A stretch of 64,000 nt of DNA, from NCBI GenBank assembly GCA_964439265.1, contig CAYTOA010000009.1:1-64000 (forward strand), in the 5' to 3' direction. The position numbers and the translations under genes were made by a program. Positions within the stretch are counted from its first letter, which is position 1. Every line of letters begins with the position of its first letter. The notes beneath the pieces were generated by a model, which saw only the letters and a program-made list of their open reading frames with translations, was not told the DNA's origin and ran no database searches. Positions 26,522 through 34,974 of the stretch are shown piece after piece. This DNA comes from JAGVPT01 sp964439265. GTDB taxonomy: Bacteria > Bacteroidota > Ignavibacteria > UBA10030 > UBA8401.

Positions 26522-27030
26522 CAGTGCTGCTCCTCAATGTGCCAATCGTCCCTGGCGATCTCCGCCCCCCAGGTGAGCGAACGCACGAGAAACCGAAACG
26601 CAATGATGGCGTAACCAACCGGGATGATGATAATGAAGTACGTCATGGAAAGATTGAGAATAAGCGTATCCGAAGACTCCCCTTCCATCTGCACAAACGC
26701 GATCGCCGCTCTCATGAGAAAGTAACAGACAATTGCGGCAAACAAATTCGTCGCGATATAGATGACTTTTCTGAACCTCTCCGGCGCCAGTTTGTTGATG
26801 AATTCAATTTTCAGATGACGTCCTTCACCCGTTGCGATCACGGCCCCGAGGAATCCGAGCCAGAGGACCAGATGGCGCAGAAAAACATCCCCCCATTCAA
26901 TGCTCGTATGGAAAAAATTTCTGAGCACGACCTGGCCGAACGCCATCACGATCATGACACTCAGAAAAAAGATGATCAGCCATCCGGTAATGCGTGTGAG
27001 CCATCGATCGACGAACAGCAGCGCCTTCAT
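26521..27030 (-). CDS. dctQ: TRAP transporter small permease (DctQ)
   Basis: A 169-residue protein with four membrane helices, matching DctQ: VVLRNFFHTSIEWGDVFLRHLVLWLGFLGA is the conserved helix 2-loop segment with W and E, followed by ATGEGRHLKIEF. DctQ pairs with DctM in the inner membrane. It overlaps the binding-protein gene by 4 bp (ATGA) and dctM by 1 bp. Confidence 0.94.
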   Translation of the reverse strand: MKALLFVDRWLTRITGWLIIFFLSVMIVMAFGQVVLRNFFHTSIEWGDVFLRHLVLWLGFLGAVIATGEGRHLKIEFINKLAPERFRKVIYIATNLFAAIVCYFLMRAAIAFVQMEGESSDTLILNLSMTYFIIIIPVGYAIIAFRFLVRSLTWGAEIARDDWHIEEQH

Positions 27031-28019
27031 TTCTTCTCCTTGGCACGGAAGTCCGCTACCGATTTTTCCACACGGTTCAGGAGATCTTCCGAATAGAGTT
27101 TCCCGACCATCAGCCGCCGCGCGTTCTTTCCGATCTCTACATATCGGGCGATTTCATTTGCATCCGGTTTTGTGAAAATGATCTTGCTTTTCTTTAACAC
27201 ATCGAGGGATTTGGCATTATCTATTCGGCTTTGTTCGGTGAGCTTTCGCATCAGGAGCTTTCCGTTGCGAAGCAGTATCCCTTGCAGATCCGGCGGCATT
27301 TTGTCAAAATCTCTCTTCGCAATAACCACCGCACCGGCAGCATTGCTAAGGGCGTAGTCGAGCATATATTTTGAGGCGGTATACCACTGCAGCGAAACGC
27401 CGGCAAGGGGCGATGTGTACACACCATTGATCAGGCCCGTTTGAAGCGACGTCAACACATCCGTGATCGAAAGCGGTATGGGGTTGATGCCAAACGCCTT
27501 GAACGTTGCCTCTGCGACTGGGTCGCCCTCCCACTGCCACATTTTAACGCTCCTCATATCTTCGACCTTGGTGACCGGAGTGTTTGTGAAGACGTAGACA
27601 AATCCTACCTCAGCCCAGCCAAGGAGGACGTATCCGCCGTTTTCAAATTCTTTGCTCAGCTCCGCATCGTACTGGTTGACGACGTAGTCTACTTCGTCAT
27701 GGTTTTTGAAGAGGAATGGAGAGTCCAGGATGCGCACCGGCTTAGCGATCTCGCCGATCCCGACACCCGTGATGCCCGCACTCTGAAACTGCCCGAGCCG
27801 GATCTTGCGAATCACGTCCTTTTCGTCGCCGGCGACTCCGCCCGCGTAAATCTTGAACCCGAGCCTTCCCCCGCTCTCCTTGCGGATCGCCTGGTCGTAT
27901 TCTTTCATCACCGTGATCCAGGTGCTTCCTTCGGGAGCCAGAGTGGCGAACTTGATGGTGAAATCCTGAGCGAACACCTGGGAGGTAAGAATGAGAAATG
28001 TGATGACGAAATATTTCAT
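27027..28019 (-). CDS. dctP: TRAP transporter substrate-binding protein (DctP type)
   Basis: A 330-residue periplasmic solute receptor. The signal peptide (residues 1-18, ending FAQ) is followed by FTIKFATLAPEGSTWITVMKE, the usual DctP start. The conserved ligand-anchoring Arg is expected in the stretch TKVEDMRSVKMW (near 154), with later NGVYTSPLAG. The ligand is unknown; most relatives take organic acids. It lies in an operon with TatT upstream and permeases downstream. Confidence 0.94.
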   Translation of the reverse strand: MKYFVITFLILTSQVFAQDFTIKFATLAPEGSTWITVMKEYDQAIRKESGGRLGFKIYAGGVAGDEKDVIRKIRLGQFQSAGITGVGIGEIAKPVRILDSPFLFKNHDEVDYVVNQYDAELSKEFENGGYVLLGWAEVGFVYVFTNTPVTKVEDMRSVKMWQWEGDPVAEATFKAFGINPIPLSITDVLTSLQTGLINGVYTSPLAGVSLQWYTASKYMLDYALSNAAGAVVIAKRDFDKMPPDLQGILLRNGKLLMRKLTEQSRIDNAKSLDVLKKSKIIFTKPDANEIARYVEIGKNARRLMVGKLYSEDLLNRVEKSVADFRAKEKK

Positions 28020-28067
28020 AGAGATGTTCCTTTGGCGGTCAAATGCCGCAGATGCAATAACGTTAAT

Positions 28068-28943
28068 CTAAAAAAAGAGGTCGTTCTCTTTCGCTAGCAG
28101 TTCCTTTGCTTTTGCTTTCGCGATTGCATTGACGAGACGCTGTTCCGGAAGGATGTCGATGGAGGCGTCCTCAACCGTCTTCAGCGAAGATTCGAACAGG
28201 AGCTTGTCCTGAACCTGAACCGCATAGCTTTGGGCAAAATAAACGAACGGGAGAAGAAATTTTCCCCCGCCGATGTCGAAGCAACGGTTGAAATGCACCT
28301 TTGCGCTGTCCGGTTTGCCGCCGAGATTTTTCGGGACCGTCGCCAGCATCGTTCCGAAGAACAAATGAGCGCTGCCGTAGTAAAAACTCTCGTCGTTCAG
28401 CAGCACAAACTCCATGAGCGAGTTCACCTTATGAAGATCGGCAATAACCGAAGGATCGCCCAGACTTAGTTTGACGAGATTTCCCCAGGCATTCGCAGTC
28501 CAAAAAATAATGGCCACATCGTCCCTGGACAACGCCGCCACACCCGATCTAAATTCCTCAGGGCTGCCGTCGAACGCCGCGGCGAAGTGTTCATTCTTCC
28601 TCAATACCGACAATCCGTACTCTCGCGCCCGCATGTAAAGGACCTTCGCGCGCTCCGGATCTTTGTCCTCAACAAACCCAAGGGCGTAGCCGGTATACGC
28701 CTGCGTCAGCAGCAATGCAAGATGGTCGTCGTCCTTGTCCTTTGAACGGTACAGGGCTTCCAGGAGCGTCAGGTTCGCGGGGATTGACTGCTCTGCCAGC
28801 ACAAGGTCGGACTCCTCGAAGATTGCGCTCAAGCCGTTGTCGACGATGCCCGTCGTCGAATTTACGGCCACCGTTTGCAGAAGGCCGCACGACCAACTGT
28901 AAAAACCGAGCAGGACGAAAATTGCGGGGGTGAGTTTTTTCAT
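28068..28943 (-). CDS. TRAP-associated TPR lipoprotein (TatT-like)
   Basis: A 291-residue helical-repeat protein matching the TatT component seen in Treponema pallidum TRAP operons. The N terminus has a hydrophobic signal and Cys (FYSWSCG), a loose lipobox. Conserved parts include LALLLTQAYTGYALGFVEDKDPERAKVLYMRAREYGL and NLGGKPDSAKVHFNRCFDIGGGKFLLPFVYFAQSYAV. In Treponema TatT forms a trimer with the binding protein and is thought to handle hydrophobic ligands. The ATG at 28943 gives a proper signal peptide; 19 upstream codons in frame are unlikely to be translated. First gene of the operon. Confidence 0.87.
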   Translation of the reverse strand: MKKLTPAIFVLLGFYSWSCGLLQTVAVNSTTGIVDNGLSAIFEESDLVLAEQSIPANLTLLEALYRSKDKDDDHLALLLTQAYTGYALGFVEDKDPERAKVLYMRAREYGLSVLRKNEHFAAAFDGSPEEFRSGVAALSRDDVAIIFWTANAWGNLVKLSLGDPSVIADLHKVNSLMEFVLLNDESFYYGSAHLFFGTMLATVPKNLGGKPDSAKVHFNRCFDIGGGKFLLPFVYFAQSYAVQVQDKLLFESSLKTVEDASIDILPEQRLVNAIAKAKAKELLAKENDLFF

Positions 28944-29057
28944 GTTTTCGTTGTTGAATATAGAGAAAACCGGCCACTTTTCCAAAAACATTATTTGCAA
29001 ATCGAGTCAAAGTGTTTTAATATGGTAACAGATGTTTCGATTCATGAGGAAGAATTG

Positions 29058-29729
29058 ATGAAAATATTGGTCGTTGAAGACGAAAAAAAAGTCGCCGCAT
29101 TTATTAAGAAAGGATTGGAAGAAGACCGCTACATCGTCGAGGTCGCATTCGACGGGGACAAGGGCGGAGAGCTCGCGTCGCAAGGTTCGTTTGACCTGAT
29201 CATCCTGGATATCCTGATGCCCAAAAAGGACGGGTTGACGGTGTTGAAGGAGTTGCGCGCACAACACATCGCCACGCCCGTTCTGATGATCACGGCAAAA
29301 GGGTCTGTGGACGATAAAGTGAAAGGGCTCGACACGGGGGCCGATGACTACCTGGTAAAGCCCTTTGCGATCGCCGAACTGCTCGCCCGCGTCCGCTCGC
29401 TCCTGCGGCGGGGGGGAACGGAAAAATCGACTGCGCTTACCGTCGCCGATCTGTCGCTCGACCTCGTATCGCACAAAGCGATGCGGGGAAAAAATCTCAT
29501 AGAACTGACGGGCAAGGAGTATACGCTGCTTGAATATTTTATGCGGAACACGAACAAAGTGCTCAGCCGCACGATCATCTCCGAACATATTTGGAACTAT
29601 AATTTCGACACCGGCACAAATATCATCGACGTCTACATCAACCACCTTCGCAACAAGATCGACGGTGATTTTGACAAGAAACTGATCCATACGGTCCGGG
29701 GCGTCGGGTACATGATGAAAGCATCCTGA
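29058..29729 (+). CDS. OmpR-family response regulator
   Basis: A 223-residue two-component regulator. The REC domain has D8/E7, phospho-acceptor D51, T79 and K101. The C-terminal winged helix (from about residue 125) has ELTGKEYTLLEYFMRNTNKVLSRTIISEHIW and ends TVRGVGYMM. This is the CusR/CopR-like branch that usually pairs with a metal- or envelope-sensing kinase. The start is ATG 29058, just before ILVVEDE. It is divergent from the TRAP operon (114 bp between starts), so that operon is a candidate target. Kinase gene begins 1 bp after its stop. Confidence 0.94.
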   Translation: MKILVVEDEKKVAAFIKKGLEEDRYIVEVAFDGDKGGELASQGSFDLIILDILMPKKDGLTVLKELRAQHIATPVLMITAKGSVDDKVKGLDTGADDYLVKPFAIAELLARVRSLLRRGGTEKSTALTVADLSLDLVSHKAMRGKNLIELTGKEYTLLEYFMRNTNKVLSRTIISEHIWNYNFDTGTNIIDVYINHLRNKIDGDFDKKLIHTVRGVGYMMKAS

Positions 29730-29730
29730 A

Positions 29731-31215
29731 ATGAAATTTCTTCATTCAATACGCCTGAAACTGACGGCATGGTACACGCTCATTCTCGGCATTACCCTTT
29801 TCGGTTTCGGCACCACAGCGTACCTCTATACGCAGGAGAACCTTCTTGCCAGCCTTGACTATTCGCTCCGGAACGAAGTTGTCTGGCTGAAGAATTTTAT
29901 CGAGCCCCAGGCACGGAAGGTAAAACTTAAACAGCAGCGGCGCAAGCCGCCGGCGCTGTCGAAGAAGCAGGAAAAGAAGGTCAAACGGTCTCATGAGATC
30001 GAAGTCACCGAAGCTGATTCAACGGAATTCGATCAGATCTGGAATCAGATCTACGAGCACACCCTGCTGAGTCCAAAAAAGCAGATCATCCAGATCAGGG
30101 ACCGCAACGGGGACATCCTCTACAAATCGTACAGCCTCGGGAAAGAAGACATTATATTCGAGGACATCCCGTACAACACGACGAAGCTCGTAACTATATA
30201 CGACGCGCAGGGACAGCCCCTTCGGCTTGCCGTAACACAGAATGCGTTTGCGAAGATTTACGTCGCCTACCCTGAAGCCGAAATCAGCGAGGTTCTCGGA
30301 AATCTCTTTTCAATATTTGTCATCCTGGTGCCCGCGGCGCTCATACTTTCCGTGCTTGGAGGATGGTTCCTCGCGAACAAATCGCTTAAGCCGGTCGATA
30401 AGATCACGAAAACAGCTCGGGATATTACCGCGCAAAACCTCGACCAGCGTATCCTCACCATCGATGTGGACGATGAGATCGGCAGGCTTATCTCGACGTT
30501 CAATGACATGATCGGCCGCCTCCAGAGCTCATTCGACCAGACGAAACAATTCTCCGTCGACGCATCCCACGAACTCCGTACTCCCCTCACAATTATGCGG
30601 GGCGAGCTTGAACTCGCTCTCCGATCAAAACAAACGAACGAAGGATATCGGCGGATTCTCTCGAGTACGCTTGACGAGATCCTCCGCATGTCTTCCATTA
30701 TTGAAAGCCTCCTGGTGCTCGCAAAGGGCGACATCGGAAAATCGACGTTCTCGTTCGAAGGAGTTGCGCTGGCGCCCATCATCCGCGAATTGCATGAAGA
30801 CAGTGAAATGCTCGCTGAAAAAAAGCACATCCACGTCAACCTCGAAACGGTCGAAAACCTCACCGTCTCGGGAGATACCGTCCGCCTTCGCCAGCTGGTC
30901 TTGAACCTCATCGACAACGCGATCAAGTACACCCCAAAAAACGGAACGATCGAATTGTCGCTCGTCCGGGAGAACGGTTCGGCAAAGATCAGTGTTAAGG
31001 ACAACGGCATCGGCATTCCGGCCGAGGAACAATCAAAGATTTTTGACCGGTTTTATCGTGTAGACAAAGGGCGTTCGCGCGAAATGGGGGGGACCGGACT
31101 GGGCCTCTCTATTGCGCGCTGGATCACTGAGATCCACGGGGGCAAAATATTCGTTCAAAGCGTCGTTAATAAAGGGAGCGAATTTACCGTCCTGCTCCCG
31201 CTTTTGCACAATTGA
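29731..31215 (+). CDS. Membrane sensor histidine kinase (HAMP-HisKA-HATPase)
   Basis: A 494-residue kinase. Membrane helix 1 is at about residues 10-35 and helix 2 at about 190-215, enclosing a periplasmic sensor of ~155 residues. That sensor has an unusually basic patch (KVKLKQQRRKPPALSKKQEKKVKRS). A HAMP domain, HisKA with H280 in ASHELRTPLT, and HATPase motifs (LIDNAIKYTPKNGT, DNGIGIP, GTGLGLSIARW) follow. It is the cognate kinase of the regulator upstream and resembles the CusS-like group. The signal is unknown; the Lys/Arg patch could bind an anion. Confidence 0.93.
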   Translation: MKFLHSIRLKLTAWYTLILGITLFGFGTTAYLYTQENLLASLDYSLRNEVVWLKNFIEPQARKVKLKQQRRKPPALSKKQEKKVKRSHEIEVTEADSTEFDQIWNQIYEHTLLSPKKQIIQIRDRNGDILYKSYSLGKEDIIFEDIPYNTTKLVTIYDAQGQPLRLAVTQNAFAKIYVAYPEAEISEVLGNLFSIFVILVPAALILSVLGGWFLANKSLKPVDKITKTARDITAQNLDQRILTIDVDDEIGRLISTFNDMIGRLQSSFDQTKQFSVDASHELRTPLTIMRGELELALRSKQTNEGYRRILSSTLDEILRMSSIIESLLVLAKGDIGKSTFSFEGVALAPIIRELHEDSEMLAEKKHIHVNLETVENLTVSGDTVRLRQLVLNLIDNAIKYTPKNGTIELSLVRENGSAKISVKDNGIGIPAEEQSKIFDRFYRVDKGRSREMGGTGLGLSIARWITEIHGGKIFVQSVVNKGSEFTVLLPLLHN

Positions 31216-31226
31216 TTGCTTTTCAC

Positions 31227-31255
31227 TTGACAATGCAATCCCAAAATCCTAAGTT
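31227..31255 (+). promoter_or_regulatory. Possible promoter of the Lys-rich protein gene
   Basis: TTGACA at 31227 and TAAGTT at 31250 are separated by 17 bases. The -35 box is perfect to the sigma-70 consensus but the -10 box matches only half, and the sigma preference of this lineage is not known. Confidence 0.25.
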
Positions 31256-31336
31256 ACGCCACACAGTAACCTAGCCTAAGCCCATTCAACTCACCGTACT
31301 ATTACAATTAACATTTTTGAAAGGAGCGATTGCTTA

Positions 31337-31609
31337 ATGAAACGTCTCTGTAGCTTGTTGCTGGCTGTTGTCTTTGCCTTCTCTTTGTCCTTCGCGCAGG
31401 ACGCGGCAAAACCGCAGGACACGCAGACCCCGCCGGCGAAAGAAAAAATGAAGACGGATAAGAAAAAAGCGGCAAAAGCGAAGAAAAAAGTTGCCAAAGA
31501 TAAAGCGAAGACAGCGAAAGACAAGAAGAAAATGGCAAAGGCCAAGAAAAAAGTCGCCAAAGACAAAAAAATGAAGAAAAGCACGATGAAAGCAGATTCC
31601 ACCAAGTGA
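31337..31609 (+). CDS. Small exported Lys/Ala-rich protein
   Basis: A 90-residue protein with a clear signal peptide (MKRLCSLLLAVVFAFSLSFAQ). A short acidic/Pro linker (DAAKPQDTQTPPAKEK) and a tail made almost only of Lys and Ala follow, with Asp, Met and Val. AKAKKKVAKDK occurs twice. I do not recognise a family; it resembles histone-H1-like basic tails, but this one is exported. It could bind nucleic acid, polyanions or LPS outside the cytoplasm. AAGGAG lies 10 bases before the ATG, and a strong terminator follows, so it is a one-gene transcript. Confidence 0.8.
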   Translation: MKRLCSLLLAVVFAFSLSFAQDAAKPQDTQTPPAKEKMKTDKKKAAKAKKKVAKDKAKTAKDKKKMAKAKKKVAKDKKMKKSTMKADSTK

Positions 31610-31639
31610 TCGAGTAAGTATCTGCGGCCATTACATGAG

Positions 31640-31673
31640 AACCCCGTTTCGACAAGAATCGGGGTTTTTTATT
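31640..31673 (+). terminator. Rho-independent terminator
   Basis: AACCCCG and CGGGGTT form the stem, followed by a run of Ts. It lies 30 bp after the stop of the Lys-rich protein gene. Confidence 0.85.
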
Positions 31674-31682
31674 GGTTGATGA

Positions 31683-31732
31683 GTGATGCCATGATTTTTC
31701 CCGATAGATCTTGATAGAAATCATAGCATCGC
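31683..31732. repeat. GTGATGCCAT inverted repeat, copy 2
   Basis: Starts GTGATGCCAT and ends ATAGCATCGC, an imperfect inverse. It is the same family as 18666-18727. Confidence 0.6.
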
Positions 31733-31813
31733 TTTACAATGAACTGCATACCCGGACTTTTCGTTGCTTGTCGCAATAGTTCTTTTTATATTTTTCAAAC
31801 TCAAAACCAGCAC

Positions 31814-33067
31814 ATGACATTGATGCGGCGTCTTCGATCCCTGCGGTTTCCATCGTTCCTAAAACAGCCTCTTCGCTTTGAAAAAAAACTTCCCGTCGGA
31901 TCGTACAACCTTCGTGTCATCTCCCTGGAAAAAGAGCTCGAGACCATCGCTCTCCTTCCTAAAGAACTCCGTTATGCGCTGCAGAAAGATCCTTCACTTA
32001 AAACACGCATAGCCAAAGTTTTCAAAAGCGGCAAGGCGATCGGCATCCGGACGGTGGAAAAAACTCCGGAGCGCGTTCTCAGCGCGATCAACAACATCGC
32101 CGTCCTCAGTCAGCACCGGACCATCATCACGTGGCTGCCGCAACTCTTGCTCTCCCAGACCAGGCCGTCGTTGCTGCCGCACGACCACGAACTGGCGGCT
32201 AAGAACGGCGTCGACCTCGACGAGGAAATCGCGGTCATCCTCGCACACCGGCTGGACTTCAAGAAATTTGTCCTGCTCGACGAGGGGAATCTTGGCGCTG
32301 CCAAAGCAGACCGGACGCTTATCGACGAGTTGAATAAAGCGATCTCGCCCATCATTATCCGTCACGTCACGAGCCGGATGGTTTTCGACAATGCCGACAC
32401 ACGGACGGCCACGGGGCAAGCGATCATCAAGGCGCTGCTCCTGATCGGTCCGATCACTCATATTCTCGAACTCTATACACGCGGATTTGGAAAACTCTTT
32501 GCCGCATCCACCGATGACGTGCTTGCTGAAGCGGCGGAATTATTCGCGCTGCGCGGTTCGGGCTTCACATGGAAACAGCTCATTCTCCGCTCGCGCATCC
32601 TCATCCCCGTTTTTGCGCTCGCTTCGTACGGAGCCTTTCAGGTTGACCACCTCATCGACAGAGGAGATATTTCATGGGCAGGATTTCTCTTTGGAGTGAC
32701 GTCCGTCGCGCTCTCGCTGACGACCGCACTTCAGAGCATTCGCATGTACAAGGTATGTGTGGACGATTTGGTAAAGGAAAAAAAACTCGCACTCAACGGC
32801 CAGCTCCGCTATTGGATCGTTGCCGTGAAACAGGATTTCACTAACCCCGCACGCCTCGGCTTGTTCATCGGCGGCGTATTGTCTCCGGTTATTTCGATGA
32901 CCGTCTTCGTTTGGTTCCCTCAGTTTGTTCACAACGGCTGGGTTCTGGCATTGCTCGGCACCGCAGAGACGATTACTGCCGGCACCGTTGTACTTCTTGC
33001 GCGGCGTTTAAACTCGTTGAAATTCCAGCTCGACCTAAATCGACTTCTTCGGGAACAAATTCACTAG
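31814..33067 (+). CDS. Membrane protein of unknown function
   Basis: About 417 residues; I do not recognise a family. The N-terminal 240 residues look soluble and mixed alpha/beta, with acidic and basic stretches. The C-terminal 180 residues hold about four hydrophobic helices (ILIPVFALASYGAF, WAGFLFGVTSVALSLTTAL, LGLFIGGVLSPVISMTVFVW, WVLALLGTAETITAGTVVLL). The last is followed by a basic tail. An earlier in-frame ATG at 31739 would add 25 residues; 31814 is chosen since MTLMRRLRSLRFP gives a normal basic start. It stands alone between repeat elements. Confidence 0.7.
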   Translation: MTLMRRLRSLRFPSFLKQPLRFEKKLPVGSYNLRVISLEKELETIALLPKELRYALQKDPSLKTRIAKVFKSGKAIGIRTVEKTPERVLSAINNIAVLSQHRTIITWLPQLLLSQTRPSLLPHDHELAAKNGVDLDEEIAVILAHRLDFKKFVLLDEGNLGAAKADRTLIDELNKAISPIIIRHVTSRMVFDNADTRTATGQAIIKALLLIGPITHILELYTRGFGKLFAASTDDVLAEAAELFALRGSGFTWKQLILRSRILIPVFALASYGAFQVDHLIDRGDISWAGFLFGVTSVALSLTTALQSIRMYKVCVDDLVKEKKLALNGQLRYWIVAVKQDFTNPARLGLFIGGVLSPVISMTVFVWFPQFVHNGWVLALLGTAETITAGTVVLLARRLNSLKFQLDLNRLLREQIH

Positions 33068-33454
33068 TGCCGTTTCTAATATTAAATCTTGCATTATAAC
33101 CGCAAAGGACGCTAAGATCGCAAAGATGTTTTTGTAAAACAAACTAAGAAATCCTTGCGTCCTTAGCGCCCTTTGCGGTGAATTGGTTTTTTAAGAATAC
33201 AATATTTTTTTGGGAAATGGCACTGGGTAACGCCGAACACGGCGGGATCAGAGTGAATATTATTTCTTACTCTAGCAGCAATAGATCCCGCAATTGCATT
33301 TGCAATTTCAAGGCCCAATTATTATTTTCAGTGTCAGATATCAGCCTATCGCGGTAGTCACTTCCACCGTTATTGCCGACACACAATGTGTTAGAGTAGC
33401 CGCTTCACAGCGTCAGGCGTACCACCGTTGTTCATCCATATTATGCGAGAGCCT
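33068..33454. other. Intergenic region before the APC permease
   Basis: Holds the inverted repeat at 33099-33179 and otherwise no supported feature. The permease could start at ATG 33443 or 33455. Confidence 0.5.
33099..33179. repeat. GCAAAGG-type inverted repeat
   Basis: Begins ACCGCAAAGGACGCTAAG and ends with its near complement CTTAGCGCCCTTTGCGGT, with further nested CGCAAAG/CTTGCG pairing. It is a dispersed palindromic repeat type widespread in Bacteroidota-like metagenomes. Confidence 0.75.
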
Positions 33455-34867
33455 ATGACTACGTACGATTCTGCGGATACCGAACCTACCCTGGCCAGGC
33501 GCCTCGGGTTGACGTCGGCAGTTATGGTCGTCATCGGTTCCGTTGTCGGATCCGGAATCTTCCTAACGCCCCAGAGCATCGCGGCGACAGTTCAGATTCC
33601 GGGCATCATGATCTTCGTCTGGATTCTCACAGGCCTGCTGACGCTTGCCGGGGCTCTTACGAACGCTGAGATTGCAGGTATGATTCCAGAGGCGGGGGGA
33701 CAGTACGTATTCTTCCGGGTGACCTACGGAGACTTGACGGCGTTTCTCTACGGATGGACAACCTTCATCGTGTACCAAACCGGTTCAATCGCCGCTATCG
33801 CCGTTGCCTTCGCCCGCTACTTCGGATACTTTGTCGATCTGCCGCATTTGAGCCCCGCGCTTGAAGCGTGGAAACTGCCGCTCATCGGCAATATTTATCC
33901 GTTAAAAGATATCGGCATCAGCCTCGTGGCAATTTCTTCGATCCTTCTTCTCGCCTGCGTAAATTATTTTGGGGTGCATATCGGCGGTTTCGTACAAGAT
34001 ATTTTTACATTTCTGAAGGTTCTCGCGATCGGCGGCATCGTTGTGCTTGCTTTCACCGTAGGACACGGGAGCACTGCGCATTTTTTCCCGTTGTGGGGAG
34101 TGCCTGCGTCCGGCGCATTGCTGAGCGCAATCGGCGTGGCAATGATCGCGACGCTCTGGTCGTATGACGGATGGAATAGTCTCACGTACCTCGCAGGCGA
34201 AGTGAAAGAACCTAAAAAGAACATCCCCCTGGCACTCGTGCTCGGGACGGTAATCATCATCGCAATCTACGTCGCCACGAATCTCGCCTACCTCTATATT
34301 CTCCCCATAGGAGAGATCGCAACCTCGAAACTTGTCGCCGCGGATGTTATGGAAAGAATTTTTCGCGGCTACGGCGGCGCAATTATTTCGGCGATGGTGA
34401 TGATCTCCACGTTCGGGACCGTCAACGCGACATCAATGACAACAGCACGCGTCTATTTTGCGATGGCGAAAGACAAGCTCTTCTTCAGGAGCCTTGGAAA
34501 GATCCACCCGAAATACCGCACGCCGGGGACTTCGCTTCTCGTTCAAGGGGTTTGGGCATCGATCCTCACGCTTACCGGAACCTACGACCAGATCTTCACG
34601 TACGTTATCTTTGCAGGTTGGATATTTTACGCACTGGGGGCGTCAGCAGTGTTTGTGCTGAGGAAAAAAATGCCGGACACTCCCCGCCCGTACCGGGTGC
34701 CGGGATATCCCTATATCCCGATTGCATTTATCATCGTCGCGACATGGTTTGTCTATAACACAATAGTGCAGCAGACGGCCGATTCCATGGTGGGATTGTT
34801 CCTTCTGCTGGCCGGACTCCCCTTCTATCTTTACTGGAGCAGGCAAATCAAGAAATCAGCGGCGTAA
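33455..34867 (+). CDS. APC-superfamily amino acid permease
   Basis: About 470 residues with 12 predicted helices. The first helix carries VVIGSVVGSGIFLTPQS, the unwound substrate-binding segment of LAT/SteT-type amino acid exchangers. NAEIAGMIPEAGGQYVFFR, LWSYDGWNSLTYLAGEVKEPKKNIP and VNATSMTTARVYFAMAKD are further family landmarks. Substrate is an amino acid but which one is open. The start at 33455 has GAGAG just upstream; 33443 and 33428 are alternatives. Confidence 0.93.
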   Translation: MTTYDSADTEPTLARRLGLTSAVMVVIGSVVGSGIFLTPQSIAATVQIPGIMIFVWILTGLLTLAGALTNAEIAGMIPEAGGQYVFFRVTYGDLTAFLYGWTTFIVYQTGSIAAIAVAFARYFGYFVDLPHLSPALEAWKLPLIGNIYPLKDIGISLVAISSILLLACVNYFGVHIGGFVQDIFTFLKVLAIGGIVVLAFTVGHGSTAHFFPLWGVPASGALLSAIGVAMIATLWSYDGWNSLTYLAGEVKEPKKNIPLALVLGTVIIIAIYVATNLAYLYILPIGEIATSKLVAADVMERIFRGYGGAIISAMVMISTFGTVNATSMTTARVYFAMAKDKLFFRSLGKIHPKYRTPGTSLLVQGVWASILTLTGTYDQIFTYVIFAGWIFYALGASAVFVLRKKMPDTPRPYRVPGYPYIPIAFIIVATWFVYNTIVQQTADSMVGLFLLLAGLPFYLYWSRQIKKSAA

Positions 34868-34874
34868 CTATAAG

Positions 34875-34907
34875 AGCTATCCGACGCTTTTAAATAGTCG
34901 GATAGCT
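34875..34907. repeat. AGCTATCCGA-type hairpin
   Basis: AGCTATCCGAC and GTCGGATAGCT are perfect 11-bp arms around an 11-base loop. It starts 7 bp after the permease stop, the same spacing as the related hairpin after the kinase at 9977. Confidence 0.8.
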
Positions 34908-34913
34908 GAGCAG

Positions 34914-34950
34914 AAAACGAAAAGGGCGATGAAAAGATCATCGCCCTCAT
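34914..34950 (-). terminator. Terminator hairpin
   Basis: GGGCGATGA and TCATCGCCC form a 9-bp stem with a 5-base loop. On the minus strand it is followed by CTTTTCGTTTTC, so it most likely ends the long minus-strand gene that stops at 34975. It may also serve the permease on the plus strand. Confidence 0.75.
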
Positions 34951-34974
34951 TGTTTCAATCATGTTCTGCGAATC

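Noticed and set aside
25637..26614. A 325-codon plus-strand frame opposite dctM/dctQ
   Set aside because: Charged, repetitive composition caused by reading hydrophobic membrane codons in reverse; the transporter genes are certain.
31291..31605. A very hydrophobic, membrane-like minus-strand frame
   Set aside because: It is the complement of Lys codons in the Lys-rich protein gene (AAA/AAG give TTT/CTT, i.e. Phe/Leu), so the hydrophobicity is an artefact. The plus strand has signal peptide, ribosome site and terminator.
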